A stretch of DNA of 64,000 bases from Inia geoffrensis (GCA_036417435.1 CM070905.1:62575092-62639091), one strand, 5' to 3'. Positions 11,155 to 23,150 are shown, counted from the first letter of the stretch. Notes: generated by a model from the letters alone, not told the origin. Numbers and translations are program-made.

Positions 11155-11575
11155 GCCATCACATTACCCTTTTTCTCAAGGACCCATTGTAGTTTCTTAT
11201 TTCCTTCCATTTCTAGTCTAAACTTCTCTGACCAATTTAAAAGATCTTCTAAAATGTGACCCTATCCTACTCTTCCAGATGCATTCCCACTAACCTCACA
11301 TGTCCTTCCGTTCAATTAGGCTTCTCTCCTCACGGTCTCCTGTGTGCTAGTTGCTCCCTTCCTATCTTTGCTCATTCTGCTGCTTTAACCTAAAAAGCTC
11401 TCTCTACCTATCTGTCTATCCTCAAAGTCCTATCAGTCTCTGCAAAGTCCAGACCAGTTACTACCATTTTTCATAAAGCGTCATTCACTGAGCATGCCAA
11501 ATTCAAGAACGTCCTTCCATCTCCAAGCTGCACTTATAGTTTTATTAGTATTTCATTATACATATCCTGTATTAT
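11155..11575 (+). mobile_element. L2 LINE relic
   Basis: A pyrimidine-rich series of CT-, ccct- and cttcc-rich phrases in the order of the L2 3' region: cattgtagtttcttatttcc, aacttctctgaccaatttaa, tgcaaagtccagaccagtta and a terminal cacttatagttttattagta segment. Highly decayed. Confidence 0.5.
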
Positions 11576-12064
11576 GTTTTGTCTTTTAAAAATATTTTTT
11601 AAATTAGAAAAGTAATAAAACCACATGTAGAATGTTTGGGAAGTACAAAAGGAAAAATTACTCATAATTCCATTTCCCTAAAATAGTTATTATTTTTATA
11701 ATATTTCCTTTCTGTTTTTTTTCTTACTCATACGACTTATACAATTGGAATCCTTGTTTGTATAGTAGATATTTTTATAGAGCATAGATGCCCTCTTAAT
11801 CAATTTAATTTATGTAGATATTCCATAATTAAAACAATTTGAGTGCAGAATATAAAAAAGATTTTATATATCTTAAACATTTAATACTGAATTTAAAAAA
11901 TATAAATGTTTAATTTATATTGCCAATATTCTAAGGTAGGGCTAAATGTTCTCTTTGAATATATGTCTCCTGATTAGGATTCTGAAGCATTTTCTTGCTT
12001 AAACCACATCCATAAGGCATTGCCATCGTTTTTAATGATTCCCTATTTCTGGACATTTAGATTA

Positions 12065-12445
12065 GTACACTCAGTCAGTGAACAGTGTTTGAGCACATAC
12101 CAAGGCCAGGGGCTGTTTTGGGTGCTGGGGATACATGGTGCACAAGACAGACAAAATTATCAGCTACTGATGGATTCAGGCAGAGAACTGATATAGGGGG
12201 ATAGAAAGTGATTGGGTCATAGGTAGCAGGTAGCAGGAATGTCCTCTCTTAGAAGTGATATTTCAACTCAGAGCTAAATGGCAGGAAGGAGCCATCCACG
12301 TGCAGCTCAGGAGAACCACGGGCCCCACGTGCAAAGGCCTAGCGGTAGGAACAGCTTGGCTTGTTTCGGCTGTAGAGTAGTGGGTAACAGGACAAGTCTC
12401 ATGAGACTGGGACAAAGAGGTCAACAGGGGTCACACAGGGAGAAT
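12065..12445 (-). mobile_element. L2 LINE relic
   Basis: Antisense L2 3' end: ggctgttttgggtgctgggg, atacatggtgcacaagacag, then a gatatttcaactcagagcta (L2 tgacatttgagcaaagacct) and a cgtgcaaaggcctagcggta motif. The small open frame 12278-12475 is a by-product. Confidence 0.7.
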
Positions 12446-12645
12446 GTTCCTTTACCCACATTCCTCAATACTTAACATTTTGCCCCCATTAGTTTCCTTA
12501 TACTCTTTTGCTCTTTCTGTCTCTCTACTGCATGACAACTAAATGGACTCTATGATCCTTGGCTGGAGGGGGAAATGCTATGAAGGACAGCATTGGAACA
12601 AATGAAGCAATTGGAATATGGACCATAGTCTTGGTGTTCTTCATA

Positions 12646-12661
12646 TATGTGTGTGTGTGTG

Positions 12662-12696
<35 letters not shown>

Positions 12697-12752
12697 ACAC
12701 CCAAAGGCATCTGGTAAAAGCTGGGCACATGTGTGTGTGTGTGTGTGTGTGC
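12646..12752. repeat. Two (TG)n microsatellite blocks
   Basis: TG runs at about 12646-12698 and 12731-12752, separated by a short unique segment. They generate valine/cysteine-rich spurious frames on both strands. Confidence 0.95.
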
Positions 12753-13654
12753 ATTTTGGAAATGTGCAACCACAAAGAGGAGTTGAACAGATGTCAAGGA
12801 CTTACTCTTTTCAACTGAGCTGCCAATCACGGCACTCACACGCACACTCATACACACCCCACTTCCAGCAGTTTTATTCTCTAAAGAGTGGTCCAGCCCT
12901 GGTCAAAGTGAAGCCAGTAGAATTTCCAGAGAAGGCTCCGTCGGCTCCAAGTCTTGCTTTTAGATTCTGTGATGCTTTGCTCAGGCCTCCTGGTTTGCTC
13001 AGTTATCTTCTCTCTGCATTTCCTTTGTATCAATCAACAGTGGCAGGGCTAGGACAGCTGCTCTCAGCCGGCCACGTCTAGCTGCCACAGTGCTCGCCTA
13101 AGCCCCTGAGATGCCCTTGACAGCTCCATGGTTATCATCCCTTCTGTCTCTAGCCTGACCTCCCCTCAGAACCACACTCCAGCAGCTCTCAGACAACCCT
13201 TTTGTGATGTAAACCACTTATTCCTTCTTTTCAACCCCTGCTCCTGTTGGGCCATTAGCAAGGCACTCAATTGTTGGCCCCCTGTCACCACCATCACGGT
13301 TAAGTCACTATTGTGCTTCACCAACAGAATGGCTGCAGTTCCAATTGCTACTTTATTATTAATAATTCCTGTGACAATCACTCCTTCCTTCCTTCTATTA
13401 CCATTGTCCTTAAAACAATTTTGTTGTTGCCACTCAAGAGAGGTGCTGTGTATGCACCTGTTGGTTGATAAATTAATGTACATAAGGTTAAACTGCAAAA
13501 ATTAGAGTTCTTTAGCTAGGAAATTCAAAGGCTAGGGGAATAATGTGAAAAGGCCTACAAAATCATAAGCAAAATTAATACTGAGCACATGGGCTTATTT
13601 ATTAAATATTAGAATTTTGAACTAAGGGGACTCGTGTGTGTGTGTGTGGGTGTG

Positions 13655-13785
13655 TGGGTGTATCTTTACTGAGATATAATTCACATACCACAGAATTCAC
13701 TCATTTAAAGTGTGCAATTCAATGGTTTACAATATAGTCACAGTTGTGTGATCATTACCACAATCAATTTGAGAACATTTTCAGA
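13655..13785 (-). mobile_element. L1M 3' UTR fragment
   Basis: Antisense L1M landmark series: ttactgagatataattcaca, then aaagtgtgcaattcaatgg and a gtgatcattaccacaatcaa motif. A TG repeat at 13633-13660 abuts it. Confidence 0.75.
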
Positions 13786-15190
13786 AGGCGTCTCTTGAAG
13801 AAAGAGAGAGTTTTAGATCAAACTAAGCTATATGTTCCTCTACAGAGCAAGGGAAAAAATCCTGCAACACCACATATGGAACTTGTTTCTTACAAAAGAT
13901 AGTACACATTGAAGATATAAAGAGGCTTAGAGGAACTCTGAAACATTATGGAGGACAAATCATGTCTGCTTTCCTCCTTCAAAATCAGTTCCCGGGTGTG
14001 ACTGTCAGATACAGGATACTCTACATGGTGAATCACGATGCTTTCCAAGATTTGATTATAAAGGCCCAACTGGGGGCAGGCGGGTAGAGGTGAATTCTTC
14101 AGATTAAAGTCCAAAACTCAGCTGAAAACGCTTAACCCTGTAGCATCCTTAAAAGTCAGAGGTGACAGCATCTTCTGTGTGACGTGAACATCTGCTCAGG
14201 CAAAATGAATCTAAGACGCCTGGCTGACTGTGCAGACAAGGCAGCCATCAGATGGAAGTAGTTTGAATCACTGGCTGATGGAAGCCATGTTCAAATCCAT
14301 GTCCAGAAATAAAACGTCAAAGCATTCTGTTTCTAAACCCCAAACCTTCTAGGCCCTTCATTAAAATTGCTTGGGAAAATCACTATGAATTAGAAGCAAT
14401 ACAACATCATATAAGACTGAAAGGTTCTCTGTGAAGGAGGGAATGTTTTTAGACCAAGTAACCTTTCTCTGTTAAGGCTGCACTGACATGCTAATAGTTT
14501 CCATCAATGCTTAAATGGTTTCAGGAAGCACACACACAATATGTAAGCTCAGCGTGACAGAGGAAACTTACAGACCGAGCTTGCAAAAGTGTCTTAGAAA
14601 GGAAACAGCTTAATATAATAAAGGGAGTTACTACTTCCTGTATTAGGAAAATAAAAGCAACAGCAACATTCATCTGAATGAAAGCAAAACTACTCAGCAA
14701 AACAAATTTCACAGGCAAAAGGACAGCAATCAGCCCTCATCTAACGACCTAAATTTAATGTTTAACTTTGACAACTGGGTAACGTTTCCTCTAATCTTTA
14801 TTACTTTTAATTTTCTTAGGCTACTTCCCATTAATTACATGATATGTATATAAAGGTGCCAAATAATTGTTTATAAAAGGAAATAAAAGTGCTCAAAATA
14901 GCATGGCATGGTTAAAAGATGCTGAACTCAGTTGGGTTTGTGTATATTTGTGATTGTATAATTAGTAGCACATGAGGAATAAAAAACTGAGGCTGTGATG
15001 GTGTGTATGAGCCACATAATTTATAGACATTTAGCTCACATGTCCTCCCCACGCATGCAGCTATAAATTTATAAAAGCACTGTACAAGGAACACAAATTA
15101 ATCTAGGACCAGAAGGTACTCTTGAATTCTACTGCAGAACAAAAAAGTTAAACAGTAAAACTACAGAAAAATAAACACAGTCTATTCTTT
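13786..15190. other. Unique-looking intronic DNA
   Basis: No repeat family, exon or RNA gene recognised. AT-rich, with open frames under 80 codons on the minus strand that lack splice context or homology. Confidence 0.5.
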
Positions 15191-15203
15191 AAAATAAGAT
15201 GGA

Positions 15204-15359
15204 GACTTCCCTGGCGGCGCAGCGGTTAAGAATTCGACTCCCAATGCAGGGGATGCGGCTTCAATCCGTGGTCAGGGAACTAGATCCTACATGCATGCCG
15301 CAACTATGAATTCGCATGCCACAACTAAGACCCGGCACACCAAAAAAAAAAAAAAAAAG
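15204..15359 (+). mobile_element. tRNA-derived SINE, short older type
   Basis: Head acttccctggcggcgcagcg, then a B-box-like gcttcaatccgtgg, ending with a poly(A) tail at 15342-15358. An imperfect duplication around aagatgga flanks it (about 15196-15203 and 15360-15367). It lacks the CHR-2 GC-rich body. Confidence 0.85.
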
Positions 15360-15394
15360 AAAGATGGAAAATTAGTACTGGGAAGGCATCATAG

Positions 15395-15600
15395 TGTACT
15401 AGAAAGAGATGGACTTCGGAAATAGTTCACGTAGTGCTGTGCCATGGAAAAGGGTCTTCACCCCCGGGAGCCTCTGTTTACCCATCAGAACAAAGGAGAC
15501 AAGTAAACCATTCTTGGGACATTGTGAGGATTAACTGAGATAATGCCTTTGCAGAGTACCAAGCTCATAGTAAGCACTCAAAACGTGCTTTTGTATCAAT
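15395..15600 (+). mobile_element. MIR SINE relic
   Basis: The order catcatagtgtactagaaag, gagcctctgtttacccatca, ggattaactgagataatgcc and ctcatagtaagcactcaaaa follows the MIR sense consensus from head to tail. Confidence 0.85.
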
Positions 15601-15639
15601 GACTTTTAAAGATCTAAAAGGAATTAGATGTCTTAAGGG

Positions 15640-15830
15640 CTCATTTTGTGTTACGTACCGCATTCCATGTTTCATACATCTCTCAAAACCCAGATAAACA
15701 CTGTCCTTCTGATTTCCTGACATGGACATGGAGATCAGGGGAGGTGAAGTAATTTGCTTAAGGCCATTCAACCATTAACAAGTAGAAGCAATATTTAAAT
15801 CCAGGTCTTTACAATTCTACAACTAGTTAA
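15640..15830 (-). mobile_element. MIR SINE relic, opposite orientation
   Basis: Contains ggtgaagtaatttgcttaag followed by gccattcaaccattaacaag and aaatccaggtctttacaatt, the antisense MIR core and tRNA-like part. It lies next to the sense MIR at 15395-15600. Confidence 0.8.
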
Positions 15831-16030
15831 GAAACTGTATCGAATAGCCAGGCCAAGAATATTTACTGAATTCCCCTTTCATATGAAGTGCCAAGGAGAT
15901 GGAGAGGGCTTCATTTCAAATTCTAAAGGAAGGGTCATGGTATCCGAAGACTGACATATAAAACATGCTTTTCGCCTTCAAGCAAATACTTTAAAGTGCT
16001 ATTTTTAATTGAAAATTTATAGCTGTTACT

Positions 16031-16244
16031 TTTTTTTTTTTTTTTTTTTTTACTGGTACGCAGGCCTCTCACCACTGTGGCCTCTCCCGCTGCGGAGCAC
16101 AGGCTCTGGACGCACAGTCTCAGTGGCCATGGCTCACGGGCCCAGCCACTCCACGGCATGCGGGATCCTCCCACACCGGGGCACGAACCCGTGTCTCCTG
16201 CATCGGCAGGCGGACTCCCAACCACTGCGCCACCAGGGAAGCCC
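16031..16244 (-). mobile_element. CHR-2-type cetacean SINE, minus strand
   Basis: Reverse complement of the CHR-2 consensus. The poly(A) tail appears as T(25) at 16031-16050, then the GC-rich body, with the head near 16244. The flanking duplication tatagct..actttt (16018-16034 and 16245-16259) is imperfect. Same orientation as ICA1. Confidence 0.93.
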
Positions 16245-16344
16245 TATAGCTATACTTTTTAAAGGTGGCGATTCTGCTTTCTCTACCCTCCTGCCTCACG
16301 GCCAGAATGCCACCTGAAAGAAGTGCCACAAGGCGGAGTGAAAG

Positions 16345-16560
16345 AAGCATAAGCATCCTTGTTTCCAGATCTACCATGTACTGGGCATGTGGCCTTGGGC
16401 AAATTACTAGACCTTTCTGAGCTTCAGTTTCCTCATTTGAAACATGGAAACACGAACAAGTATGCCCACTTCCGCAAGGCTACTTTGAGGATTAACTAAA
16501 ATAGATGCACTTTCTATATGTCAATGCTGAACCTAACATATTATTCAGTATAAGACCCAA
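16345..16560 (+). mobile_element. MIR SINE relic
   Basis: The sense series catgtggccttgggcaaatt, tttctgagcttcagtttcct, catttgaaacatggaaacac and ggattaactaaaatagatgc matches the MIR core. Confidence 0.85.
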
Positions 16561-19500
16561 CCTTGGTACATTAGAGTCACACGTACCATGACAAATTCTT
16601 CTAGGCATTATTGCACTTCACCCTTAGCAGAGCGCCTGGCATAAAGTAATTACGCATACAATGATAATATTTTTTCCTTTTCCCTCAAGGAAGAGGTAGA
16701 AAATAAGAAGAGGTGGTGAGGAGAGAAGCATCTTACTGTTGTGAACAGGGCCTGGGCTACCAGCTGCCCTGAAGAACCAATGTCAGTCATCAAGGATGAA
16801 CGGATGACCAGCCATGCTTGGGTTTGTCCCCATCCAATCTGAAATACCTCAGATTTCAGTGGTAGCCACGGTCAGTCTCTCTACCGCTCCTCTGCCAGTG
16901 ACCTGGATGCATCCCAATTTGCTGTTGGCAATGATCTGGCCTGGAGCAGCTTGGGGAAAAACATCATTCTGCTAAATGCTGTGTAAAGTAAAGACACTGA
17001 AAAAAAACTTGCAAGTCTAAAAGGATATTCTGGATGTCCACCATGAGTAATTGCCATGTTGGGACTGGCAACTAAAACTGCATTGCAGGGATATTTACCC
17101 AATTTTCATAAAAACTATTATGGCTTTATTTTCAAAGCAAGTAACTACAGAGCCATGTGGCTTGTCGGTAAATGTTCAAGTGATTAACTGAGAAATGGGG
17201 TGGGTGGAAGAAGGCTGTGAGGCATACGAATTTGAGAAAAACAAAATTTAGAAAAAGATGTTTTTTGAACTGTTAGAGCTAAAAGCATTTGAGTCTGTAG
17301 AATGATGTTTCATAGAACAGTGCTAAGTCCTAGACCCCAGGAGAGAGAGGAGGGAACACTGGCACATCCATTTCAGTGGTTATTTTTGAACATGCAGTTA
17401 GGTTTTCAAATTCAGGTTTCCTTAGAGTTAAAATCTTGGCACAGACCAAAGAGCCACTTGCAAAGCCAAAGCGCATTTTTTAGAATTAGCCCTGTTACAG
17501 GGCTGGGACACCCTCTTGCTTTTCTGGGGTGCAGGCTGGCCCTGCCCTCTCTTATCCCTGGTGGGAATGACCTGAGCCCAGACCAGGGTCTGCAGGGCAG
17601 AAGGGCTGCCAGAGCGCCTGGGGGAGTAGGGAGGGAGGAGGTTGGGTTTCCCTGGGCAAGGTTAGTGAGACCTCCTATTCCACTGCCATAAAGCCTTGCC
17701 TGTGTAAAACTAATAACCTAGGGTGCAAATGGTGCATAAGAAAGTAACTGAAGCTGGGCTCTAGAACCTGACAACTGCAACAAACCCTTCTGTAGCGATA
17801 CCGCCAATGGCTGTCTCCTGGACCCACTAACGGACTGTTTAATAAGTCCATCCCTCCCCCCCTCCCCCCCCCCGCCCATGGAGCTCCTTGTGCCACCACC
17901 AAGGTTGCCACACTCACAACCACCACCACCACACGGCTGGGCAGTGACAGAGCTAGACTCAGAGCCAGATCTGGCTGGCTCCAGGGCTTGTGCTCCCACA
18001 TGCTTTGATTCATCCCATAACCAGAGTCAAAAACTGGCTTTCCTCCCCAAGGCACTGCAGTGGGGCACATCACAGGACTACACTCTGCTACTGACCACTG
18101 CCATTCAATATGGGTCCTCATCTCTTCACAAATACCAGTGCAGAAGGACATGCCTTCCCTTCAACCAGCCCCCAGGAAGCATGTCCACGTCTTCAAAGGG
18201 CCCAATGCTCACTTCTCTATAAAGACATCCAACTCAGCGCATGTGCCAGCACGCCAGATAGGGGAGAAAAGGCCACTGGTACAAACAGAATTTTAGATTT
18301 TCCAATGAAAAGCCACTTGACTCCTGAGGGCTATTTTTTTTTTTTTTCTTAAAAAAAATTTTTTTTTTCCTGATGCCTGTTCTGGATATGTGGGGAAATG
18401 TGTAAGTAAGTGACATCCTGAAAGGATGAAGCAAACATGACCACATCTGAAGGCTGGTAATTTAAGACAGGTACTGCTTTCCTATAGACAGCATTTCTTT
18501 TAGTTTTCTTCCAAAAAAAAAAAAATGTTTTAAACTCTTAGTCTAAATTACTTTCTCTAAAAAAGCTTTCAAGATAGGGCTAGTCACAGTCCATTCCTAT
18601 CCCCATGACTTGATAATTTCTACCATGTAAAAGACATTCCCAAATGATGTGGAATCAGTATAAAATTAACACACTAATGATAATTCATGCAAAATTATAT
18701 GTTAGTAGCATTGTAATGAACCAATAAATATTTATTGCTTGAAAATATGAGATTAGGGAATTGCTTCTTTTATGGGAAACCACTCAAAAGATAGTCTTTC
18801 AACTTTCAACTTGAGCTGTTACAATTATTAGATTAACAATTTTTTTGTTAACTTTAAATTTCAAGGCTAAATTTTCCATAAAGTTAAAATGCTACAAAAA
18901 TGTATTTATCATGAAATTAGAATTGATGAAGGAATGTCAATAAATGTAGAATCAATATAGTCAGGCCTGAATAAAAATGTAATAGCTGTTGTCACATAAA
19001 ATAGTACCACAAAATATTCCTAAAATGTCAAAATTGTCACTTGGAAAAATTTCAAGTGTGAGGTGAAGATTCAGTTCACTTTCATACTAAAAATATTATA
19101 CAAGAAAGAATTACACATATTTTCTAGAGAAAGGCTCATTAGAAATAAAACGAACTTCTGGGACACGAGTTACATCTCTGTAATTCTGCAGCAAAAGACT
19201 CTTCCCTCCAAACAGGATGCACTGAGTGTTTAACACATTAATTATCATCCTTCATCAAGCATAAAACTAACAGTCAGGAAATACAGCTGCAATAGCACAA
19301 TTATCAACACACTCAGACTACGCCCCACAGCAAAGAAAGCAAATGGGTTGCTTTTCATTAACAGAGCTTGGCACACCTCCCTAAAGACAATGTTTTCTTT
19401 CCAGCCAGCCTCCCAAAAGGCATTTAAGGGGCTATTTGCTTAGGTAAATCCAAAGAACAAGTAAACCATGAAAATATTTAATTAAATTTCAAAATATTCA

Positions 19501-20057
19501 TTATTGATATACAGTGCCACTCATATATATACATATGTGTGTACACATATGTATACCTATATGTATTGAAAGATGATTTGATCAAGCCAAAATCTTTTAT
19601 ATAAAAGACTTGTATTTTTAAAACATTATTAGTGCAAGAGGGTTGGTAAGTAAGGTTATAGTCCATGCTTGACTGTGATACATAAGGTATTCATGGTTTT
19701 CATTCTCATAGTTTGTGGCATACAATATGATATGCAACATGCCTCCATCTGTGCAGTAATGGGCTGGGTAATAACGGTGTTCTATGACACGGGTCTGAGT
19801 CCATATAAAGGAAGTAATTAGCTACTAGCTTCAGATTCTAATAGAATATGTCATCATTGAAAGCCTAGATGAAGAGCGTTCTAAAGAGATAATAAAAGCA
19901 TAGTTTATTTGGTTTACTTCTGGACACTTAACATCCTTAACATTATTATAATCCTATTACACCTTAACAGACGCATTATTACTCCTACCAAATTTATATT
20001 ACAATTGAACTATAAACTGTTACTTAAACCATAATTTAAGGAAGGCTTGGGGGATGT
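16560..20057. other. Unique-looking intronic DNA with homopolymer runs
   Basis: No repeat family or exon recognised over 3.5 kb. It includes a GC-rich part (17490-18060) with a C-run at 17853-17876, a T/A/T homopolymer cluster (18333-18372), and an AT-rich part (18480-19450). Minus frame 17675-18151 (158 codons) has no splice context or recognised domain and is probably chance in GC-rich DNA. Confidence 0.45.
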
Positions 20058-20072
20058 AAAAGGCAATGGGTA

Positions 20073-20279
20073 GGGGATTCCCTGGTGGCGCAGTGGTTGA
20101 GAGTTCGCCTGCCGATGCAGGGGACACGGGTTCGTGCCCTGGTCCGGGAAGATCCCACGTGCCGCGGAGCGGCTGGGCCCGTGAGCCATGGCCGCTGGGC
20201 CTGCGCGTCCGGAGCCTGTGCTCCGCAAAGGGAGAGGCCACAGCAGTGAGAGGCCCGCGTACCGCAAGAAAAAAAAAAA
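20073..20279 (+). mobile_element. CHR-2-type cetacean SINE, full length
   Basis: Head gggattccctggtggcgcag, the tRNA-like boxes, a GC-rich body and poly(A) tail. A perfect 15-bp duplication aaaaggcaatgggta lies at 20058-20072 and 20280-20294. Confidence 0.95.
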
Positions 20280-22051
20280 AAAAGGCAATGGGTAATCATC
20301 TGCCCAAAATATTTGGAATTATATCTGAAGCACTGCCATCAAACTTTCACTAAATTCCCTGCCCAGAAAGCCTCTAGAATAATCAGCTTGGTCCTCTCTG
20401 CCGGAAAAATATCACAGCAAAATTTAAGGAGTCATATTTTCCTCAGCACAGAAGGCCAGGGATACACACAGGATTCTTCTATGCTTGGGGCACAACTTCA
20501 ATTTCATGATTTTATACTGTACTTTATATGCAATTAACTCAAATCTGAACCTCTTTAAAACTGTATCTGTGATAGGCATTATCTCATCTTCCATCTGGCC
20601 AACTTGTGTTATGTACAGTTGCCTTTCAAATGACTGATAACCTTTGTATTCATTATAATATAAACTCTGACACACATTTATGCCCTAAAACCTAACACTT
20701 GCTGCCTTACCAAAGGTTAATCCATGGGATTCTGCTCAGGCCTGTGTAAGAAATGTGAGTAGTGTGAGTTATAATAATTTTAATCAATCTGCCTTGGTCG
20801 GGATAGCTGCTTCTAAGGCGCCGAAAGCAGCAGTAAATCACAGAGAAGTCCTTACCAACAGCTGTAACATAGCCAGTGTGATAAGGAAGGCTGCGGGTTC
20901 GCTGTGTGCAGAACATCTGGTTGGACCAAGGGCGATGCACAAGAAATAAAAGGTCGGCCCCCTCAAGTGCTTATAGTTCAACTGTTTACACTATGCAGCA
21001 TGTCAGCAGGCACCAGTGAAAGAGTAAGTGACCAGCTGACAAGGGGATCAGGAAAAACAAACTCGATGGCCAGGGGATCTGGCTGGGGTCAGGTCAGGTA
21101 CATAACAAGGTGAGGGGACTGTCTTGCGTTCCTCTTGGGACCTCCAATTAAAGGGTCATGGTCTTAAAGTGTTTCTGTCTTAGTACTTTTGTAGATGCAG
21201 TGACATTACAAGCATCTCAAAATCAAAGAGGTGTTTTAAGGCAAAAGAAAAAAGAAAAATCTTCTTAATGTTTTGTCAAGCAAAGTGATGAGATCTACTT
21301 ACAAACTGCCTGAAAAATTAAAAGGAAGGTTTTCAAGGTGAAGTTTAACTAGTTCTTTCCTGGTCTCTTCCTTTCAGAGATACGACCTGACAACAAAGCA
21401 CCCTGTGTTCTGTCACCATTCTGAAAATCCTTTTAGAACCCAAATCATTTCCATATCTCAATATGTATTCACCCTCAGCAACCATTACAGAGCAAAATGA
21501 TTCCACCTTCAGTTGTAGTACTGAGAACCTGACATTTTGCATGTATTCCTTTTGGGTTGAGAAATCATTGAGTTTAATGTTGCTTCTTCAATTAGAAAAT
21601 ATGACGGTAGTGTTAGGAAAAAATCATATTCTATATTGGATGGTACTCACAGAATAAAATGATATTTGTTAGAAGTAAGGGAAGAAAGGAAAATGTCTTC
21701 TTAAGTGAGTATATTTTAATTTAATAAGTAAAAAGTAAAAAAGTGTACTAGACTTGCACAACTTTCTCTTTAGCAACGTCAAACAAGTATTTTAAAGGAG
21801 CAGGGCCAATCATTAGGCTCAAGTTCACCACAATTCATCTCCCAGTAACAAGTACCAAGGTTCAGCCTGTGTTTTTGGATGGCTGTGGCTTATTGTTGCA
21901 TTGAATACTGATGTGGTAAAAAAGACCCTACTAGGGGGCATAATTCTCTCTTTGACATTTAGAGTCTGTTATAAGAACGATGCTTGCTTCAACAGACATT
22001 GCTGGTGATAGAAACAAATCTTTATTTTTTATAAGATTTTCTAACGGCCTC

Positions 22052-22069
22052 TCTAGCTCTCATACCTTT
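22052..22069 (-). other. Duplicated copy of an ICA1 5' splice site (L1 target-site duplication)
   Basis: Read on the minus strand, this 18-bp segment is aaaggtatgagagctaga. It is identical to the end of the 22952-23050 exon plus the first 14 intron bases. It was created when the L1 at 22070-22937 inserted. A second potential donor (AAAG|gtatgag) therefore lies about 0.89 kb downstream of the genuine one. Confidence 0.9.
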
Positions 22070-22937
22070 TTTTTTAATGTAATATTTTATTTATTTATTT
22101 ATTTATATATTTTTTACATCTTTACTGGAGTATAATTGCTTTACAATGGTGTGTTAGTTTCTGCTTTATAACAAAGTGAATCAGTTATACACATACATAT
22201 GTTGCCATATCTCTTCCCTCTTGCGTCTCCCTCTCTCCCACCCTCCCTATCCCACCCTTCCAGGCAGTCACAAAGCACCGAGCTGATCTCCCTGTGCTAT
22301 GCGGCTGCTTCCCACTAGCTATCTACCTTATGTTTGGTAGCGTATATATGTCCATGCCTCTCTCTCACTTTGTCACAGCTTACCCTTCCCCCTCCCCATA
22401 TCCTCAAGTCCATTCTCTAGTAGGTCTGTGTCTTTATTCCCGTCTTACCCCTAGGTTCTTCGTGACATTTTTTTTTCTTAAATTCCATATATATGTGTTA
22501 GCATACGGTATTTGTCTTTATCTTTCTGACTTACTTCACGCTGTATGACAGACTCAAGGTCTATCCACCTCATTACAAATAGCTCAATTTCGTTTCTTTT
22601 TATGGCTGAGTAATATTCCATTGTATATATGTGCCACATCTTCTTTATCCATTCATCCAATGATGGACACTTAGGTTGTTTCCATCTCTGGGCTATTATA
22701 AATAGAGCTGCAATGAACATTTTGGTACATGACTCTTTTTGAATTATGGTTTTCTCAGGGTATATGCCCAGTAGTGGGATTGCTGGGTCGTATGGTAGTT
22801 CTATTTTTAGTTTTTTAAGGAACCTCCATACTGTTCTCCATAGTGGCTGTATCAATTTACATTCCCACCAACAGTGCAAGAGGGTTCCCTTTTCTCCACA
22901 CCCTCTCCAGCATTTGTTTCTAGATTTTTTGATGATG
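22070..22937 (-). mobile_element. Young 5'-truncated L1 at an ICA1 donor site
   Basis: Minus-strand L1 3' end. The tail of ORF2 (minus frame 22478-22879: [19 protein letters not shown] ... EYYSAIKRNEIELF ... LTHIYGI) is followed by the cetacean/artiodactyl-type 3' UTR. Its last part reads cattgtaaagcaattatact, and there is an A-rich tail (poly(T) on the plus strand at 22070-22076, then an ATTT repeat). A perfect 18-bp duplication (tctagctctcataccttt) lies at 22052-22069 and 22938-22955. The 5' end is truncated inside ORF2. The second copy of the duplication reaches 4 bp into the ICA1 exon, so insertion took place at the exon/intron junction. The gene-sense target cgTT/AAAGg resembles the L1 endonuclease site TT/AAAA. 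Orientation is the same as ICA1. Confidence 0.95.
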
Positions 22938-22951
22938 TCTAGCTCTCATAC

Positions 22952-23050
22952 CTTTAACGTAGTGAATTCATATGGCTGATAACCTTTGAAGCTCTCATGG
23001 ATGGCTGCCATAGTGTGAGAAGTTTTCTCCCAAAAATGGAGCAGAGTGGT
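22952..23050 (-). CDS. ICA1: ICA1 arfaptin-homology exon encoding [21 protein letters not shown]...TTLK
   Basis: The minus-strand acceptor tttctttacag leads into 33 codons that read [20 protein letters not shown], then [13 protein letters not shown]. The exon stops at donor gtatgag (22945-22951). It is exactly 99 bp, phase 0 at both ends. The peptide equals human ICA1 as I remember it, so constraint is strong. It forms the last long helix of the BAR-like arfaptin-homology domain, which dimerises and binds PICK1 and curved membranes. The L1 at 22070-22937 begins only 14 bp into the following intron, and its target-site duplication includes the last four exon bases. Confidence 0.97.
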
Positions 23051-23150
23051 CTGTAAAGAAAGACAGTAAAGCTATTAGCATTTTAAATGCCCAGATCTAA
23101 TCAGGGGTCCTAGAGAAAGAAGTGTGCCCATCTGTGGCTTTCAAAGTTGT

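Larger units (their letters stand above)
10071..22951 (-). other. ICA1: ICA1 intron, 12.9 kb, repeat-rich
   Basis: Lies between the exon ending FTTLK and the SLQDP exon. It contains L2 relics (11155-11575, 12065-12445), TG repeats (12646-12752), an L1M fragment (13655-13785), several SINE and MIR copies (15204-16560), a CHR SINE (20073-20279) and a young truncated L1 at its 5' edge (22070-22937). The stretches 13800-15190, 16560-20050 and 20300-22050 show no recognised repeat or gene. Confidence 0.85.

Noticed and set aside
12525..13081. Cysteine/valine-rich frames
   Set aside because: Translations of TG/CA microsatellites.
16009..16377. Proline/serine-rich frames of about 60-100 codons at several loci with near-identical sequence
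   Set aside because: These are translations of the CHR-2 SINE in different frames, repeated at each SINE copy.
17302..18222. Several frames over 110 codons on both strands in GC-rich DNA
   Set aside because: GC-rich composition lengthens chance frames. No conserved domain, Kozak context or splice pattern was seen, and the translations are low-complexity.
18333..18372. T/A/T homopolymer cluster as a transcription terminator
   Set aside because: Simple low-complexity sequence inside a gene intron; no evidence of a transcript end.
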